The notes under the pieces: generated by a model
Seen by the model: the letters and a program-made list of their open reading frames with translations, nothing else
Told to the model about the DNA's origin: nothing
Database searches by the model: none
Shown: piece by piece, positions 9,848 through 22,240 of the stretch
How the letters are laid out: each line of letters starts with the position of its first letter
Numbering within the stretch: position 1 is the stretch's first letter
Assembly: GCF_918797505.1 (NCBI RefSeq)
Contig: NC_092801.1
Span: 27,620,477 to 27,684,476, forward strand
DNA: 64,000 nucleotides
Origin: Bemisia tabaci
Lineage: Eukaryota; Arthropoda; Insecta; Hemiptera; Aleyrodidae
Direction: 5' to 3'
Translations under genes and position numbers: made by a program

Positions 9848-10289
9848 TAGCAAAAATGCAAGAGATCCGGAACTGAGTCCATCCGGAGATTGGGAATTTC
9901 AAAAGCTCCGCGTAAAATTCAGGAAAATCTCAAAAGTTCCGAAATTTGGAACTGGTCTCGGGAAATGGGAGCACTGCAAAGATTGATTTTTTTCCAAAAC
10001 CAGGCAACGCAAGGGACAATATTCGGTCTCATACGATCGCGGGAACTCGAGAGTTGAGGAGTGAGGTCTCCCTTGGTAGAATGCTACCTAATTGTCCACT
10101 GAGGCTAGACCGAATACAGCTTTGTGTCCGCCCGGCCGGGGATAATAATAGAGTGGTTCAAGGAGTACACTTACAATCAAAATGGTGAGATTTAAAAGAA
10201 AGATGGAGTTTTAGATGCAGCACGCTCTTTCGGTGGATTCCTCCCCGTGGCAGAATGAGAATCTTTCTTACAAAAAAGAGGAACCATTA
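9848..10289. other. Intergenic with TTCCGG-type degenerate repeats
   Basis: 9860-9980 holds repeated AAGTTCCG and GATCCGG words and ends GGGAAATGGGAGCACTGC, similar to 54780-55110. An 80-codon frame at 9946-10188 has no motif. Confidence 0.4.
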
Positions 10290-11138
10290 CAGGGCCGACT
10301 CTACCTACTTGCCTCCCATCCCATGGGCCACCTGTATTTTGCCGCCCCCTTCTCATTCATTTTGAAAAATCAATAAAAACCATTAAGTGAAGTACCGGAG
10401 GGGGAGGAGAGGGGTGCATAAGACGCGTTCACTCGTGTTGGGCACATTTTTTGCGAAAATCCTGTCAACACTACTAGCAAAAGTTCACGGAACTTTGCGC
10501 GAAAGTTAAGTTTCGTAAACCTATCTCTGCGTGAACAAGGCCTTCCATTTGTAAGAAATGAACGTAAAAATTATGCAAGAACAAACGTAAATGTGGTTTA
10601 ATAATTTTAACCTCCGCCGCCGTGCCGCGCTGACTACACTGTTTTTGACGCAATGCGTGAAGTATTCCTGCAGTCTTGTGGCGCTGTGCGTTTCACGCCG
10701 ACCGCTGCTGAACGCACTGTGTTCGACGCAATGCGTGAAGTATTCATGAAGTCTAGTAGGCGCTATGCGTTTCATGCTGACCGCGCTGTTTTTGACGCAA
10801 TGCGTGAAGTATTCATGCAGTCTTGCAGGTGCTAATATGTGTTACATGCCGACCGCCACGCTGAGGGCTTCTCCTTTTCATCTCAAGTCCTATTTCATCA
10901 TCAAGTCCTATTCATCATCATTGCTCTCTGCGCCGCGTCACTCCATACCAAATTGTGTGTTTGGTTTCTCTCTTCACTCGACTAATTAAAGGTCGTTTCT
11001 TGTGTCACCGAAAGACGTTTTTCTCGTTTGTAATTTTTTTTTCTGAATCCGATTTTTTTTATACCTATATTTAAAAAAATTGCAAAATTTGCCGCCATGG
11101 GCCGCGGCCCATGTAGCCACCCCCTTAATCCGGCCCTA
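10290..11138 (-). mobile_element. Family B hAT-like element, full-length copy B3
   Basis: 849 bp with both ends: CAGGGCCGACTCTACCTACT at 10290 and CCCCTTAATCCGGCCCT near 11137. The flanks AACCATTA (10282-10289) and AACCGTTA (11139-11146) match at 7 of 8 positions, the hAT signature. Contains three diverged tandem units of about 75 bp, each with ATGCGTGAAGTATTC (10650-10835). No transposase. Confidence 0.87.
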
Positions 11139-11910
11139 AACCGTTACGATTTTACAGTTGCGTATACTGAGTTTTTCCGTCTCATAAAATAATAAATGAG
11201 CATAAATATCTCTTGAAAAAAAAAGGAGAAGAAAATGCCCGATCGGCTGGAGGTGCAGGAGGGGTCTCTTTCACTGAGCAGTTTTGCTTCAGAAAAATGC
11301 TCTTTAGACATTTTGACGCCATCAAATGTTATTTTTTTCTTTAAATGTTTCACAAAAAATTCTATTAGCAAAATAATCTATTTTATCTGCAAAATTCAAA
11401 GTAATCATGGATGTTCCATAAAGTAAATACTTAATTTGGGAAAAATTGCCGATGTTTGAAAATTCTTGGGATCCTTTCACAGGTCGAGAGCCTCTCTCAA
11501 TTAAATACAAGAATTTGGCCACGTATGAATGAAAAGTCTCTGGTTTATAGGTTGAGATACTGTAAAGTATTGTGAAGATATGTGAGATATATGACGTATA
11601 CTTAACCGATCAGAACCTAAAATTTTGTTTCATCAATTCTAACGTTCGCATTTTTCTCAGAGCTTACTTCATCATCGAAAATAACGCCATTAAATGTAGC
11701 GTGTAGCACATAACGTTGATAATGACGCAATTGATTAAATTATGTCTTAAACATGTACAAAACATGAGGAATTTGAATTTAATAAAGCCCGTTCGTCAAA
11801 TGTACAGGTTCATTGACCACCGATCAAATTCCGTCCCTCTCCTCTCTGTTATTCCTTACTCCCGCTGAGGAGAAATATTCAAACCTTTTTGAGGGTGGAT
11901 AACCGCACGT
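11139..11910. other. Intergenic, no gene seen
   Basis: AT-rich. Frames on both strands overlap each other at 11144-11522 without motifs or splice context. Confidence 0.45.
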
Positions 11911-12152
11911 CTGCCGTGCTACGGAAAAACGCCGTTTGAGACTCCAAGCGTTGCCAATTTCCTTTAATAAATCACGAATTTTCGGGGAAATTTTTGAACG
12001 TTTTTCCTCCAATATTTCAGACGATTTTGTCCGCAATTTTACCGAAAATTCCAAGGAAAAACATCCATAGCTTTCTTCAAAAATAAACATTTTATCGAAG
12101 GAAATTTGGCAACTCTCGAATACTCACACAGCGTTTTTCCTTAGCACGGCAG
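11911..12152. mobile_element. Family A element, copy A7
   Basis: Complete copy with a perfect ACGT duplication (11907-11910 and 12153-12156). Ends CTGCCGTGCTACGGAAAAAC and TTCCTTAGCACGGCAG. Confidence 0.9.
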
Positions 12153-12376
12153 ACGTATAGAACATAGCCTGCCAGGTCGCAAATTAGGAACAATAAAAGG
12201 ACCGGTTCGATAATCATTCATTTAAAAAGGGCGAAGCCCACAGATATAAAACTCAATTTTCTTCTGTTTCAATCAAATTTACGGCCCTCGAACATCGCAA
12301 TTTTTGGTGCGCTCTATCTAAATCAATTCATCAATTCATAATCCATAAAAAATGAACTTCGGCTCCCAATTTACGG

Positions 12377-12546
12377 CAGTGGCGGAGGCCTGAATGATGA
12401 TCGATTATCGATAAATCCCCATTTGATTCTATGGTAAAGAATCGATTATGAAGGTGTTCGTTGCGAACACCCTGCGTTTATCGATAATTTCCCATAGGTT
12501 TAAATGGCAGATCAATCAATGTATCGCAAAGCATGCCACGCCACTG
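12377..12546. mobile_element. Family C hAT-like MITE, copy C3
   Basis: 170 bp from CAGTGGCGGAGGCCTGAATG to GCATGCCACGCCACTG with the GTTCGTTGCGAACACC palindrome at the centre. The left arm is partly replaced by ATGATCGATTATCGATAAAT, as in C1. Confidence 0.8.
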
Positions 12547-12798
12547 ATTCACGGGTCCGTAAAATCGACTGATCTGCCTCTTCCCGAAGCCCCCCGCGAA
12601 ATCTGCGCGATTCAGCGCGCGATAGCTCGACTCCATTTCAATTATAATTAAGTAAGCATCTTATGCGTACTTAAACAAGTATGAATCGATGTATCGATAG
12701 GTCGTATGTTGCGGTTTATGGAACTTTCTTTATCGGCAGGTGTTCATTTTACAGATCCATGAATCCAAGAAGATACGTTCGGGGATTCCGATCGAAAC

Positions 12799-13329
12799 CA
12801 GGGCCGAATTAAGGGGATGGCCACATGGGCCGCGGCCCATGGCGGCAAATTTTGCAATTTTTTGAAATGAAGGTATAAAAAAAAATTGAATTTAGAAAAA
12901 AAATATTACTAACGTAAAAAGGCGACAAAATCTCTCATTTCCTGAGAGTATAGTGATTTCTAATTTTGTCGTCTTTCAGTGATACAAGTGACAACGCCTT
13001 TAATTAGTCGAGTTAAGAGAGAAACCAAAACGCAATTTGGCCTGGAACGGCGCGACTTAGAGAGAAATGATAACGAGGACTCGAGATGAAAAGGAGGAGC
13101 CTCGGCGCGGCGATCGATCGGCATGTAACACATATTAGCGCCTACAAGACTGCATGAATACTTCCCGCATTGCGTCAAACACAGTGTGGTCAGGAGCGGT
13201 CGGCGCGTGAAACGCATAGCGCCTTCTAGGTTGCATGAATACTTCACGCATTGCGCCAAACAGTGCGGTCAGCGCAAAACGGCAAAATACAGGCAGCCCA
13301 TGGGCGGCAAGTAGGTAAATCCAGCCCTG
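12799..13329 (+). mobile_element. Family B hAT-like element, internally deleted (B4)
   Basis: 531 bp with both termini (CAGGGCCGAATTAAGGGGAT and GGTAAATCCAGCCCTG). The flanks ATCGAAAC and ATTGAAAC match at 7 of 8 positions. The ATGAATGGAAGGCCTTG region present in B3 and B6 is deleted. Confidence 0.87.
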
Positions 13330-14051
13330 ATTGAAACCGCTACCATTCGATGGGCTTTAAATTCGCGTTAAATTATTCGCGAAGTTTCCGAAGAATTCCG
13401 AAGTTATTACTCCATTTGGACCGCATCATGCAGAAAGGAATCAAGTCCCATCACCTGTTTTCAAATTTCATCGGGCGCTTTATTTTTTTACAGAAGAACA
13501 GGAGGGTAGATTTTTTGAAAATTCCAAGGGATTTCCTCGATGGCAAGAAATAAAGTCCCTGAAATTTTCAAAAGAGTCCGTGCAAAATTGCACCTGTGTA
13601 AAAAGAAATAGTTCGAAGAAATCTGGCAATGGCTGATGTGACTTAGTTTCTTTCTGCTTAACGCGGTCTATTTGAAAGATTTGTCCGTGATTTCAACTCG
13701 CGCAAAATTAAACCTTTTTCATCACACTCCGGGAACATTTATTACCAATAACTGTGTTAATTAAAAGTCTCTAAGCCTATGTGTTGGGTTATTTAACTTG
13801 TCGGATTTAACTGAGTGCTCGCAAAGAAGATATTGTTTCGTTGTTCGTATGTGTGCGGTGAGGTTAAAATTTCTTAATTATTGCAGTGTTGGCTGAATTA
13901 AAGAAACGGAATAATAATAATTTATGGGAGGAGGTTTTCCGTCAAAGATGAACGGTTAAATTCTGGAATCTCTGTCAGAGCTCTTGTACAATTGAGATTT
14001 CGAGACCAATAAAAATGAAAAATAGCACAGCATTGTTTTTTCCGTTATAAG
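13330..14051. other. Intergenic, no gene seen
   Basis: AT-rich with short frames only. It contains AACTCGCGCAAAATTAAACC but no element with both ends. Confidence 0.45.
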
Positions 14052-14069
14052 CCCTGCTAAAAATGTTCC

Positions 14070-14335
14070 GTGTGGATGATTTCCATGAAGTTGATTTCCA
14101 TGAAAAAATGACACGGAAAAATGGAACAGGAAATATTTCCATGTGGCTGATTTCCGTGTGGCTGATTTCCATGTGGCTTATTTCCATGAAAATTTTTCAT
14201 GGAAACGAAATCATTTCCGTGAAAATTTTTCATGGAAACGAAATCATTTCCGTGACAATTTTTCATGGAAAGAAAACCATTTGCATAAAAATGATCACAA
14301 GAAGGTTTCAGTACCATCCAAATTGCTCACGGAAA
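14070..14335. repeat. TTTCCATG-rich subterminal array, left
   Basis: Repeats such as GTGGCTGATTTCC (three in a row at 14150-14190) and AATTTTTCATGGAAACGAAA (twice). Frames on both strands read as HGN/MEI repeats because of this periodicity and are not genes. Confidence 0.85.
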
Positions 14336-14401
14336 TTAAATAAATCTTAGAATCAAGACAAAGGAGACAAGCGTCCCAATGGGAGCACATGATATTTGGA
14401 C

Positions 14402-15361
14402 CATGCAGACATGCTCAGTAAAATAGAAAATGAACAAACAACACTCACCAACTCGCTCAAGTCTGTAATCCACTGGGTCAGAAAAATCCACTTGAAGACA
14501 ATAAATCCAAATTTCCGATTAGAACTGGTGCAGGTACGAAGGAACTTTTGAAAACACGATGAGTGCATTGTAAAAATATCTAAAGCACTCTTTAACGTAA
14601 GAGAAAAATTAGCACCATGATTTACTAGCTGATCAATACAGAACACCACTCTCAGAAAAGCACTGACACAACACGATTTTTCAGTTTAGTTTTAGAGGAG
14701 AAAGCATTTTTCAAAAGATGCGACATCATAGATCCACAGCTTAAATAATTTCACGATTTACTACGATCATTGATGATATTAAGGTAGCCATCGATTCTCT
14801 ACCCGACGTTCCTTCCACACATGACAGGAAACATCTACAGGCATAGAGCAAATGGCACTGAGCAGCAATGTACATCTGATAAGGCAAGCTCCTGGAAGTG
14901 TCGATCTGCAAAAATACAAAGCGGGAGACAGATCATCAAATTGATCTACCTATGGTTAATGGCCGTCCTTGGAGACAGACAATAAACTACGTAACAATAT
15001 ATCAACCACCTTTTGATAACAGAACGAATTTAAAATGAGAGCAAGACCCTTCCTTATGGAGGGAGGGCCAAGAAACATTTAAAAACGGAACATTTTACTA
15101 CTGACAGGTCTGAGCCACTGAATAAAATACATTCCACCAGTCAATAAAATTTTAAATTTTGAATGTTGATGGATAACCTGATTGCCAGTATACATTGAGT
15201 TGAAACCAGTTGAAACATCTGATACGTAGAGCGGTTCATTCTCATAGAAGCTTTCGTAAGTAGTTCCAGATAAGTACTTTAAAATTAGACACCGGTCAAA
15301 TGTAGTACAAGAGAGGAAATGGGTGCAACAAAACTTTAATTGTCCTTGATTCTTTTGAAGA
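14402..15361. repeat. Inverted duplication, arm 1
   Basis: Reverse complement of 16905-17858. Both arms can be aligned throughout, including a CATTTTAAATTCGTTCTG word and the frame ending ...SILL that is read minus here and plus in the other arm. Confidence 0.9.
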
Positions 15362-16032
15362 CACAAGGAAAATGCAGGCAGTATGAGGATGTTCCAACAG
15401 ACTACCTATAGCACTCGCCTGCAAGAGTTGGGAAGTTTCTACTTGTGATGAAGTCCGCGGATAATAAGATTTGCACTTAGAGAGTGCAACAGAAGATCCA
15501 CCATCTTGATTCTGGTCTTTCCCTTCAATGCTAAATAGATGCAAGATTATCTCCCTTCCCACGGAAGGAGTGGATAGATTTATTAGACGTAGACTCTTCG
15601 ATCAACTTCGTAACCACGGTTAGGAATAGCACATGGTAGTAAATGCATTCGCAAACCAAGAGAATAGAATTCACAATTACCTCGCTCGTTAGAACATATC
15701 GACTGAATCGTAAATCGGCAAAGAAAATTAAACTCGAGTTACTTGATCAGTATAGCTTGACATGACAAATGTGTAATGTAAGTACAAGGTGACAGGCTCA
15801 TACTTAGGTGTGTCCGTCGTCAAGAAGTGAAAGAGAGATAATTTACCTGTGTTCGATGAAACTGAGTATAGTCAAGTAGACGCCGATAATACAATCGATT
15901 CTTCGTTAAGAATCATGAAAAGTAGATCAAATTAAGTTTTCATTTTGAAATTCACGGCATGGCATGGCTTGGCTGGCTGGGTGGATTGAATTGATATTGA
16001 ACAATGGTCCGGAGTTCCGAGTGCGAGTTGGA

Positions 16033-16586
16033 CCAATACCCCCTAGACTGACCATACCTACACATTTGTTTTGAGGTTAAAATACATCTGGTTGTAACGT
16101 TTTACACGGCTCTTATGGGGAAAACCTGAAAAAAGCTATTTTTCACTCCTTTAAGTGAAATTTGACGGGGGAAGAATTTTTTCCCTTAAACTTCAAGTAT
16201 GAAGGCCTTGAATGCATTTAACTTCGGCGGCTGAATCTGTTTCTGGGTGGGAAAAAAAAAATTTAATAGTGGAAGTACATACTACATAGGGACTGCATCC
16301 GTCAAGGGAATGGAGAGGAGGGGAGGGGGATGTGGTTATCCACTTGAATGTTTTAAATTCTCTGCCAGGAAAGTGATTCAGTGGCAAATTTTTGGTATTT
16401 ATGTTCCACGAATGTTATACTTCCAAGAAAAGATCACTTAAGGTCACCAGTCATCTCATGTTACTCTTAATTTCACTTATTCACCTCGTCCCATAAGGTC
16501 CTGTGTAAAAACTCACAACCTGATGCACTCACACACTCACAGATGAGTTCCCAATGTTTAGGTATGGTCAGTCTAGGGGGTATTGG
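16033..16586. mobile_element. 554-bp TIR element in the palindrome spacer
   Basis: A 26-bp terminal inverted repeat starting CCAATACCCCCTAGACTGAC and an exact 5-bp flank repeat TTGGA (16028-16032 and 16587-16591). The interior has no transposase frame. Superfamily not assigned. Confidence 0.8.
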
Positions 16587-16904
16587 TTGGACATCGAACA
16601 GTTGGACGAGGGACCATTCCGCGGTTCCGCCTTTTGCCTTTTTATCGAGGTTGCGTATGAAAATGAGTGAAAATCAGCCGCTATAATGATTATAGAAAGC
16701 CAGTTTTTGTATTTTAATCCTTTTGAAAACATTTGCCTGATAATTATTTAGATAATAAATACAACCCTGGAAGTATCGGCAAGGAACGATTATTCCAGGA
16801 ACTAGGAACATCTTCACAAAAGTTAGGTTATATTTATCTCTCACATCACCATATCACCTCAAGTAAGTAATTTAATGAATAATTTTTCACTTTCACACCT
16901 TTCA

Positions 16905-17858
16905 CAAAGAATCAAGGACAATTAAAGTTTTGTTGCACCCATTTCCTCTCTTGTACTACATTTGACCGGTGTCTAATTTTAAAGTACCTATCTGGAACTA
17001 CTTCGAAGCTTCTATAAGAATGAACCGCTCTACGTATCAGATGTTTCAACTGGTTTCAACTCAATGTATACTGGCAATCAGGTTATCCATCAACATTCAA
17101 AATTTAAAATTTTATTGACTGGTGGAATGTATTATATTCAGTGGCTCAGACCTGTAAGTAGTAAAATGTTCCGTTTTTAAATGTTTCTTGGCCCTCCCTC
17201 CATAAGGAAGGGTCTTGCTCTCATTTTAAATTCGTTCTGTTATCAAAAGGTGGTTGATATATTGTTACGTAGTTTATTGTCTGTCTCCAAGGACGGCCAT
17301 TAACCATAGGTAGATCAATTTGATGATCTGTCTCCCGCTTTGTATTTTTGCAGATCGACACTTCCAGGAGCTTGCCTTATCAGATGTACATTGCTGCTCA
17401 GTGCCATTTGCTCTATGCCTGTAGATGTTTCCTGTCATGTGTGGAAGGAACGTCGGGTAGAGAATCGATGGCTACCTTAATATCATCAATGATCGTAGTA
17501 AATCGTGAAATTATTTAAGCTGTGGATCTATGATGTCGCATCTTTTGAAAAATGCTTTCTCCTCTAAAACTAAACTGAAAAATCGTGTTGTGTCAGTGCT
17601 TTTCTGAGAGTGGTGTTCTGTATTGATCAGCTAGTAAATCATGGTGCTAATTTTTCTCTTACGTTAAAGAGTGCTTTAGATATTTTTACAATGCACTCAT
17701 CGTGTTTTCAAAAGTTCCTTCGTACCTGCACCAGTTCTAATCGGAAATTTGGATTTATTGTCTTCAAGTGGATTTTTCTGACCCAGTGGATTACAGACTT
17801 GAGCGAGTTGGTGAGTGTTGTTTGTTCATTTTCTATTTTATTGAGTATGTCTGCATGA
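16905..17858. repeat. Inverted duplication, arm 2
   Basis: Partner of 14402-15361. Homology starts at AAGAATCAAGGACAATTAAA and stops after GAGTATGTCTGCATG. Confidence 0.9.
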
Positions 17859-18954
17859 CAGATGTCATCCATTATTACTTTGCATGATGCATATTTAGCT
17901 GAAAGATTCTCTTTACACATGCCTAGTGGAAGATACATGTGGGTTTGGAACTGCTAACATGCGAACTTTGAAAAACTACGCTGCTATGATATAGAAAATC
18001 CTACAAGTCCAAGAAGGTCTATGCGCTGATATCAATTACATACTGACATATACCCGTCAAACAAGTTCCCATGGCTGTCATAGATGGCCTGCCCACAAAG
18101 TATGTCTGAAAGGGTGGCCCTAATTTTCATCAGGGAGCTTTGAGTACACCATGTACTTTTTAAGATTATTGTGCTTATTATTGCTTTCACTTGAGTGTAG
18201 ATGTAAGTACATACTAAGCTTTTATCCATCATACATTTTGGCACATTTCTTTAATTATTGAGCTTCATAAAATTTCAGGTACTTGATTTTCAGGGGCTGA
18301 GATCGAAATCATATCATTAAAAAAAATTGGTTCCAGCAATTCTTTTCAAATTCTTTACAAAAAAATTTAGAGGATTTAATAACTGAAGATAAAAACATAA
18401 CATGCTAAACACTACCTTCTGATGAAAAAGTACTTAAGTGATGACCAAAATTGAGACTTTTTTCGATCACCCTGATATGGGGATCTTCTTCACCTCCTTT
18501 CTAAACATACGCCTGAGAAGAAAAAATTTGACTGCTAATGCAACCCGCAACAATGATCGTATAGCTCTTCTTTCGGTTTTTTCCTTTTTCCCTTCATTTC
18601 CCCCCCCCCCCTTCCAAAACTTAAGATTTTTCCTTTTCATGTCATAATGAGCCCATAGCACAGAAGTTTTCAAAAATGATTGGAATTCACGAAATTTCAT
18701 TTTATGAAGTTACATATAAAATCTTGCATCTCTGGTTTGAACCGTATACCGAGTATAATTCCTTGGCGCGCACCTTGCGGAGCGCCTTCAACATCGTAGT
18801 TATGCTTCAAACGCGACACTCACGCTCCGATGTGTAATTTTCGCATGTTGCGCATGTCGGAGCGTATGTCCAGTTTAGAATTGCCCAAAAATTGAAAGAT
18901 TTTAAAGCCGCGAAATTCATGTTTAAATCCGCAATTTTTATTTCCATGCCGAAC

Positions 18955-19310
18955 TGAGAAGGGGATTTTCAATTCCATGAAGGCTTGATGGAAATGACTT
19001 GGTTTCCGTGTGAGTTGCATGGAAGTGTTATGAGTTCCATGTCGAGCTCACAAGGAAATATTTTCATTTCCATGAAGACTTGATGGAAATGACTTGGTTT
19101 CCGTGTGAGTTGCATGGAAACGTTATGATTTCCATGTCGAGCTCACAAGGAAATGTTTTCATTTCCATGACGGCTTGATGGAAATGACTTGGTTTCCATG
19201 TGAGTTTCATGGAAACGTTATGATTTCCATGTCGAAGGACATGGAAGTCAGACGATTTCCATGAAATCACATGGAAATCGGGTCATTTCCACGTGAATCC
19301 ACATGGAACA
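18955..19310. repeat. TTTCCATG-rich subterminal array, right
   Basis: Contains a roughly 110-bp unit with GATGGAAATGACTTGG, repeated about three times with small changes, followed by shorter CATGGAAATC words up to the terminus. Confidence 0.85.
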
Positions 19311-19512
19311 TTTTTAGCAGGGAGTAGACTCTTACGCATTGTCATGTTGTCGAATTTGTAAATACACTGACAGAAATGTGTGAATACTTTTCAGTGCGAC
19401 GCCTCGTCGTGTATTACTGCTTGCTTGCCCTTATCTGATCAATTCTTTCGAACATGCGAACCAACCCACTATTCAATTCAATCATCTTTTACATTTAAAC
19501 GTGCACTAAATT

Positions 19513-21561
19513 ATGATTTCAGTTTTAATGTGTTCTGTTGCGTTGATTCTTAGATCTATAGAGGCCTCGGTAAGTGTAAGTGGTTATTTTACCGTTAAAA
19601 AATGAAGAACAAAGTACAAAAAAGATGAATAAATGATTGAGAGCATTCTTAAAATATGTGTGATACCTACATATATATGCTGCTATTTTGAGGCGGTTTA
19701 AAGTTCATAAACCTGAAAATCATTATTAGGGAATGTTTTGGCCCTTAATTTTTAATCCGTGTTCCAACTTTAGGCTGAAATTTTAGGAATCTTCTTAGTT
19801 GGCAAGCCTAAGCTGTAGGAGCCCTCCAAAGTTTTTATGAGCCAAAATTATTTTTGCGTGTGTATTCCTTTCTCTTCGTTCTCGGCTCGAATTGCACTCT
19901 ACGGCATCTACACCAAGACTTGCTCGACAATTTTTGGCGGGTTATGCTCCTAACTTTTTCGGGTGACAAATTTGCCTAGTGCTCCGAATTTTTTGGTGCC
20001 AAAGCCTCATTTTTAAGAGCATTTCGCGTATGTAGCCCAGTGAAGGCGGAAAACTACTCTCACGTTTTTTTAATCGTAATTGTATCACGAAAAAAATTAC
20101 CGTCATTAGCGGGCTTTACTGTTTTGAAGAACAAGTTTTTGCGGTAAAATTTTGTCACATTGCAAATGTGGGTTGACCAATTTTACTTACGAGAAGAATG
20201 GGAATCTAACAAGTTGAAATCCTCCTTCGCTTCCAGCCAACTCCTACACCGACAACTAAAAGCTTCGACGAATTACTGGATGCGTTCATTACCGTAGAAA
20301 CCCACCGAAAATCCGTTTTGAAGGAGGCACAAAACGAGGGCACTGAGCTGAAGAACAACGAGACGGTCGTGTTTCTTGAGGTTTTAAGAGAGGCAGATGA
20401 AGCTCTCGTGAACGTGCGACACTATTTTGATGCGGGGAGGATCTTGTTCGATTTCAGGAATGGCAAGTCAAATCTCGAGCAGGCAGATGCAGCCCAGGTA
20501 AAGAGTTGTGTCATTTTTCTGATGTAAAATTATTGAGTACAGATCAGAGACAAGAAACCTTCCACTGGCCTCTTGGCAACAGGTGGAAGCTTTTCCTTCC
20601 TTTCTCGTTTTTTTCGAAACCATTCAGTTACACATTTCCCGAATCTAGCCATCGATAAACGTTAAAAATAAGCTACACAAAAACACACAAGTATTGAGTA
20701 AAATTGAAATGAGTATCTTTGTCTTTGTGTAAGTTTTTGTAATTCTTGAGGGTGAATTCTTTCGTAGGGCACTGAGAAAATGTGGTGTTTCGGCCCCAAT
20801 TCGTGTGAAGACACAAATTCATATAACTGCTCAGAGCAGACCAAACTTAGTACGTGAAGCACAATTATTTTTGTAAATGTGGGTCTTTAACAATTGCGGT
20901 AGTTGCAGCAGATACTTCTGATATCTATCAAGCATCATAATGATATTTAATTAAAAAGTAGAGGAATAAAAAGCTGAAAAAGCTTCCATTAATTCAGCTT
21001 GAACTCAGCAGTGCTCTCAGTGCTTTTATATTTGTAAGGCATGGTGTAAGCCCCGAGGTGAGCTATCTCGATTCAGTGGTGATACATTCAAAATATAGGT
21101 AGGTACTCTTTTCTCACACTAGATGCATTTTGTTACTGTAATAATTACAGCGAAATAAGGGTCAACATAAGATTAAAAAGCAAAATCCTTCCATTTTCAC
21201 ATTCATTTATAGATTTTCCAAGAGTACATAGTTTCACCACCAAATGCTTGTTATATTTTTAAACTTTTAATTCCTATTGTATTTTTTCACATTCCACAGT
21301 ATTACGACCGTGATTTCATTCATGTTTTTTTTCCAGAAAACTGAAATCTTGCGAGACGAAAAATTCTTGGGCACCCAAATGCTTAAGCTGGCCACAATCT
21401 ACAAAATTTTGGAATCCAAAATGGGAGAGCTGCCTAGAGAAGCGTTGAGCACGTTTCGGCCCCTTCTTGACACCCTTAAGCATAGTGATGAAGCTTTGAC
21501 TCCACTTGCGAAACAATTTGAGATCGATTTGGAGGAGACTAAGAAAAAGATGTCCAAATGA
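19513..21561 (+). CDS. Small secreted helical protein, copy 1 (3 exons)
   Basis: Three exons give a 180-residue product. Exon 1 (19513-19569) is a signal peptide, MISVLMCSVALILRSIEAS, followed by GTAAGT. Exon 2 (20237-20497), after CTTCCAG and before GTAAAG, encodes 87 residues beginning PTPTTKSFDELLDAF and including HYFDAGRILFDF. Exon 3 (21337-21561), after TTTTTTTTCCAG, encodes 74 residues and stops at TGA. All junctions are phase 0. The mature protein has no cysteine, is rich in E, K and L with heptad-like spacing, and is probably a helical bundle. It has no membrane segment after the leader, so it should be exported. It is clearly homologous to the copy at 22614-24827. I do not recognise the family; a lineage-specific salivary or gut secreted protein is a guess from its shape. 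Intron 1 is 667 bp, intron 2 839 bp. The 5.27-kb transposon ends 190 bp upstream of the ATG. Confidence 0.8.
20543..20600. mobile_element. Family J fragment in intron 2 of copy 1
   Basis: CAGAGACAAGAAACCTTCCA and GGTGGAAGCTTTTCC match the left end of J2 (44018-44340). The rest is missing. Confidence 0.5.
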
Positions 21562-22025
21562 TTCTGTGAAAGTCGGCATTTGATTCACGACTTTTGGCTG
21601 CCAACTTGTTGTGGAGTATAAGGAGCCTTATTGAACCAGCATTTTCAACTAAATATAACGCCTGACAGCCTCATACTTCGGCATCATATTTCCAATACCG
21701 ATGTCTATTCAAGAAGCCTCCAAATAAGAACATTAGAGGAAGAAAAAACACTTGGAAATTGCTCTTTCAAGCTCTGAAACCGAACATTCCTTATCTAGTG
21801 TATCTTATTGATTGTGACTGTGCGACTCATTATAAATATTTTATTTGAACACTTAATTAACATCTTATTATAAAGTAATCACAATGTGCAATATCTGTAC
21901 ATTTTGTGTATAGCTAGGACCGGTGTCCCAGCCCACCCATTGCCTTATTGTACATAATTTAGGATAAAATTAATACTGTTAATACTTGTAAATATCCTGT
22001 AGTTCCCTATGGTTTAATCAATAAT

Positions 22026-22046
22026 AATAAAAATATATAAAATAAA
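22026..22046 (+). terminator. Poly(A) signals, secreted gene copy 1
   Basis: Two AATAAA hexamers (22026-22031 and 22041-22046), about 470 bp after the stop codon, in an A/T-rich tail. They are the likely 3' end of copy 1, although a closer unconventional signal cannot be excluded. Confidence 0.5.
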
Positions 22047-22240
22047 AATATGATGCTTCAAAATGATCCAAAAATAGTATTTTCTATAACTTTTTCAGCT
22101 AGAAATTTTCAGCTAGAAGCACCCAAAAATCCTTTAGAAAAATTAATAATTGGTAATTGAAATTACGTGACGTTCTTTTGTTACGTTCTTTCGTGTGGAA
22201 AAAGACGGATTGGCGAATAGAAATTTTGCAGTGTTGAAAT

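Larger units (their letters stand above)
14052..19322. mobile_element. 5.27-kb inverted-repeat element, unknown class
   Basis: The left end CCCTGCTAAAAATGTTCCGT is mirrored at 19322, giving a 26-bp terminal inverted repeat with one mismatch. Inside each end is an array of diverged repeats around TTTCCATG and CATGGAAA (about 14075-14335 and 18955-19310). Further in is a large inverted duplication: 14402-15361 and 16905-17858 are reverse complements with sparse differences. The middle (15362-16904) carries a separate 554-bp element. No frame resembles a known transposase; the best are fragments such as minus 17708-17938 (76 codons), with no motif I know. No convincing target duplication is visible. 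It looks like a composite or foldback transposon. Confidence 0.75.

Noticed and set aside
14057..14350. HGN- and MEI-rich repeat proteins on both strands
   Set aside because: They are readings of the TTTCCATG array at the transposon end.
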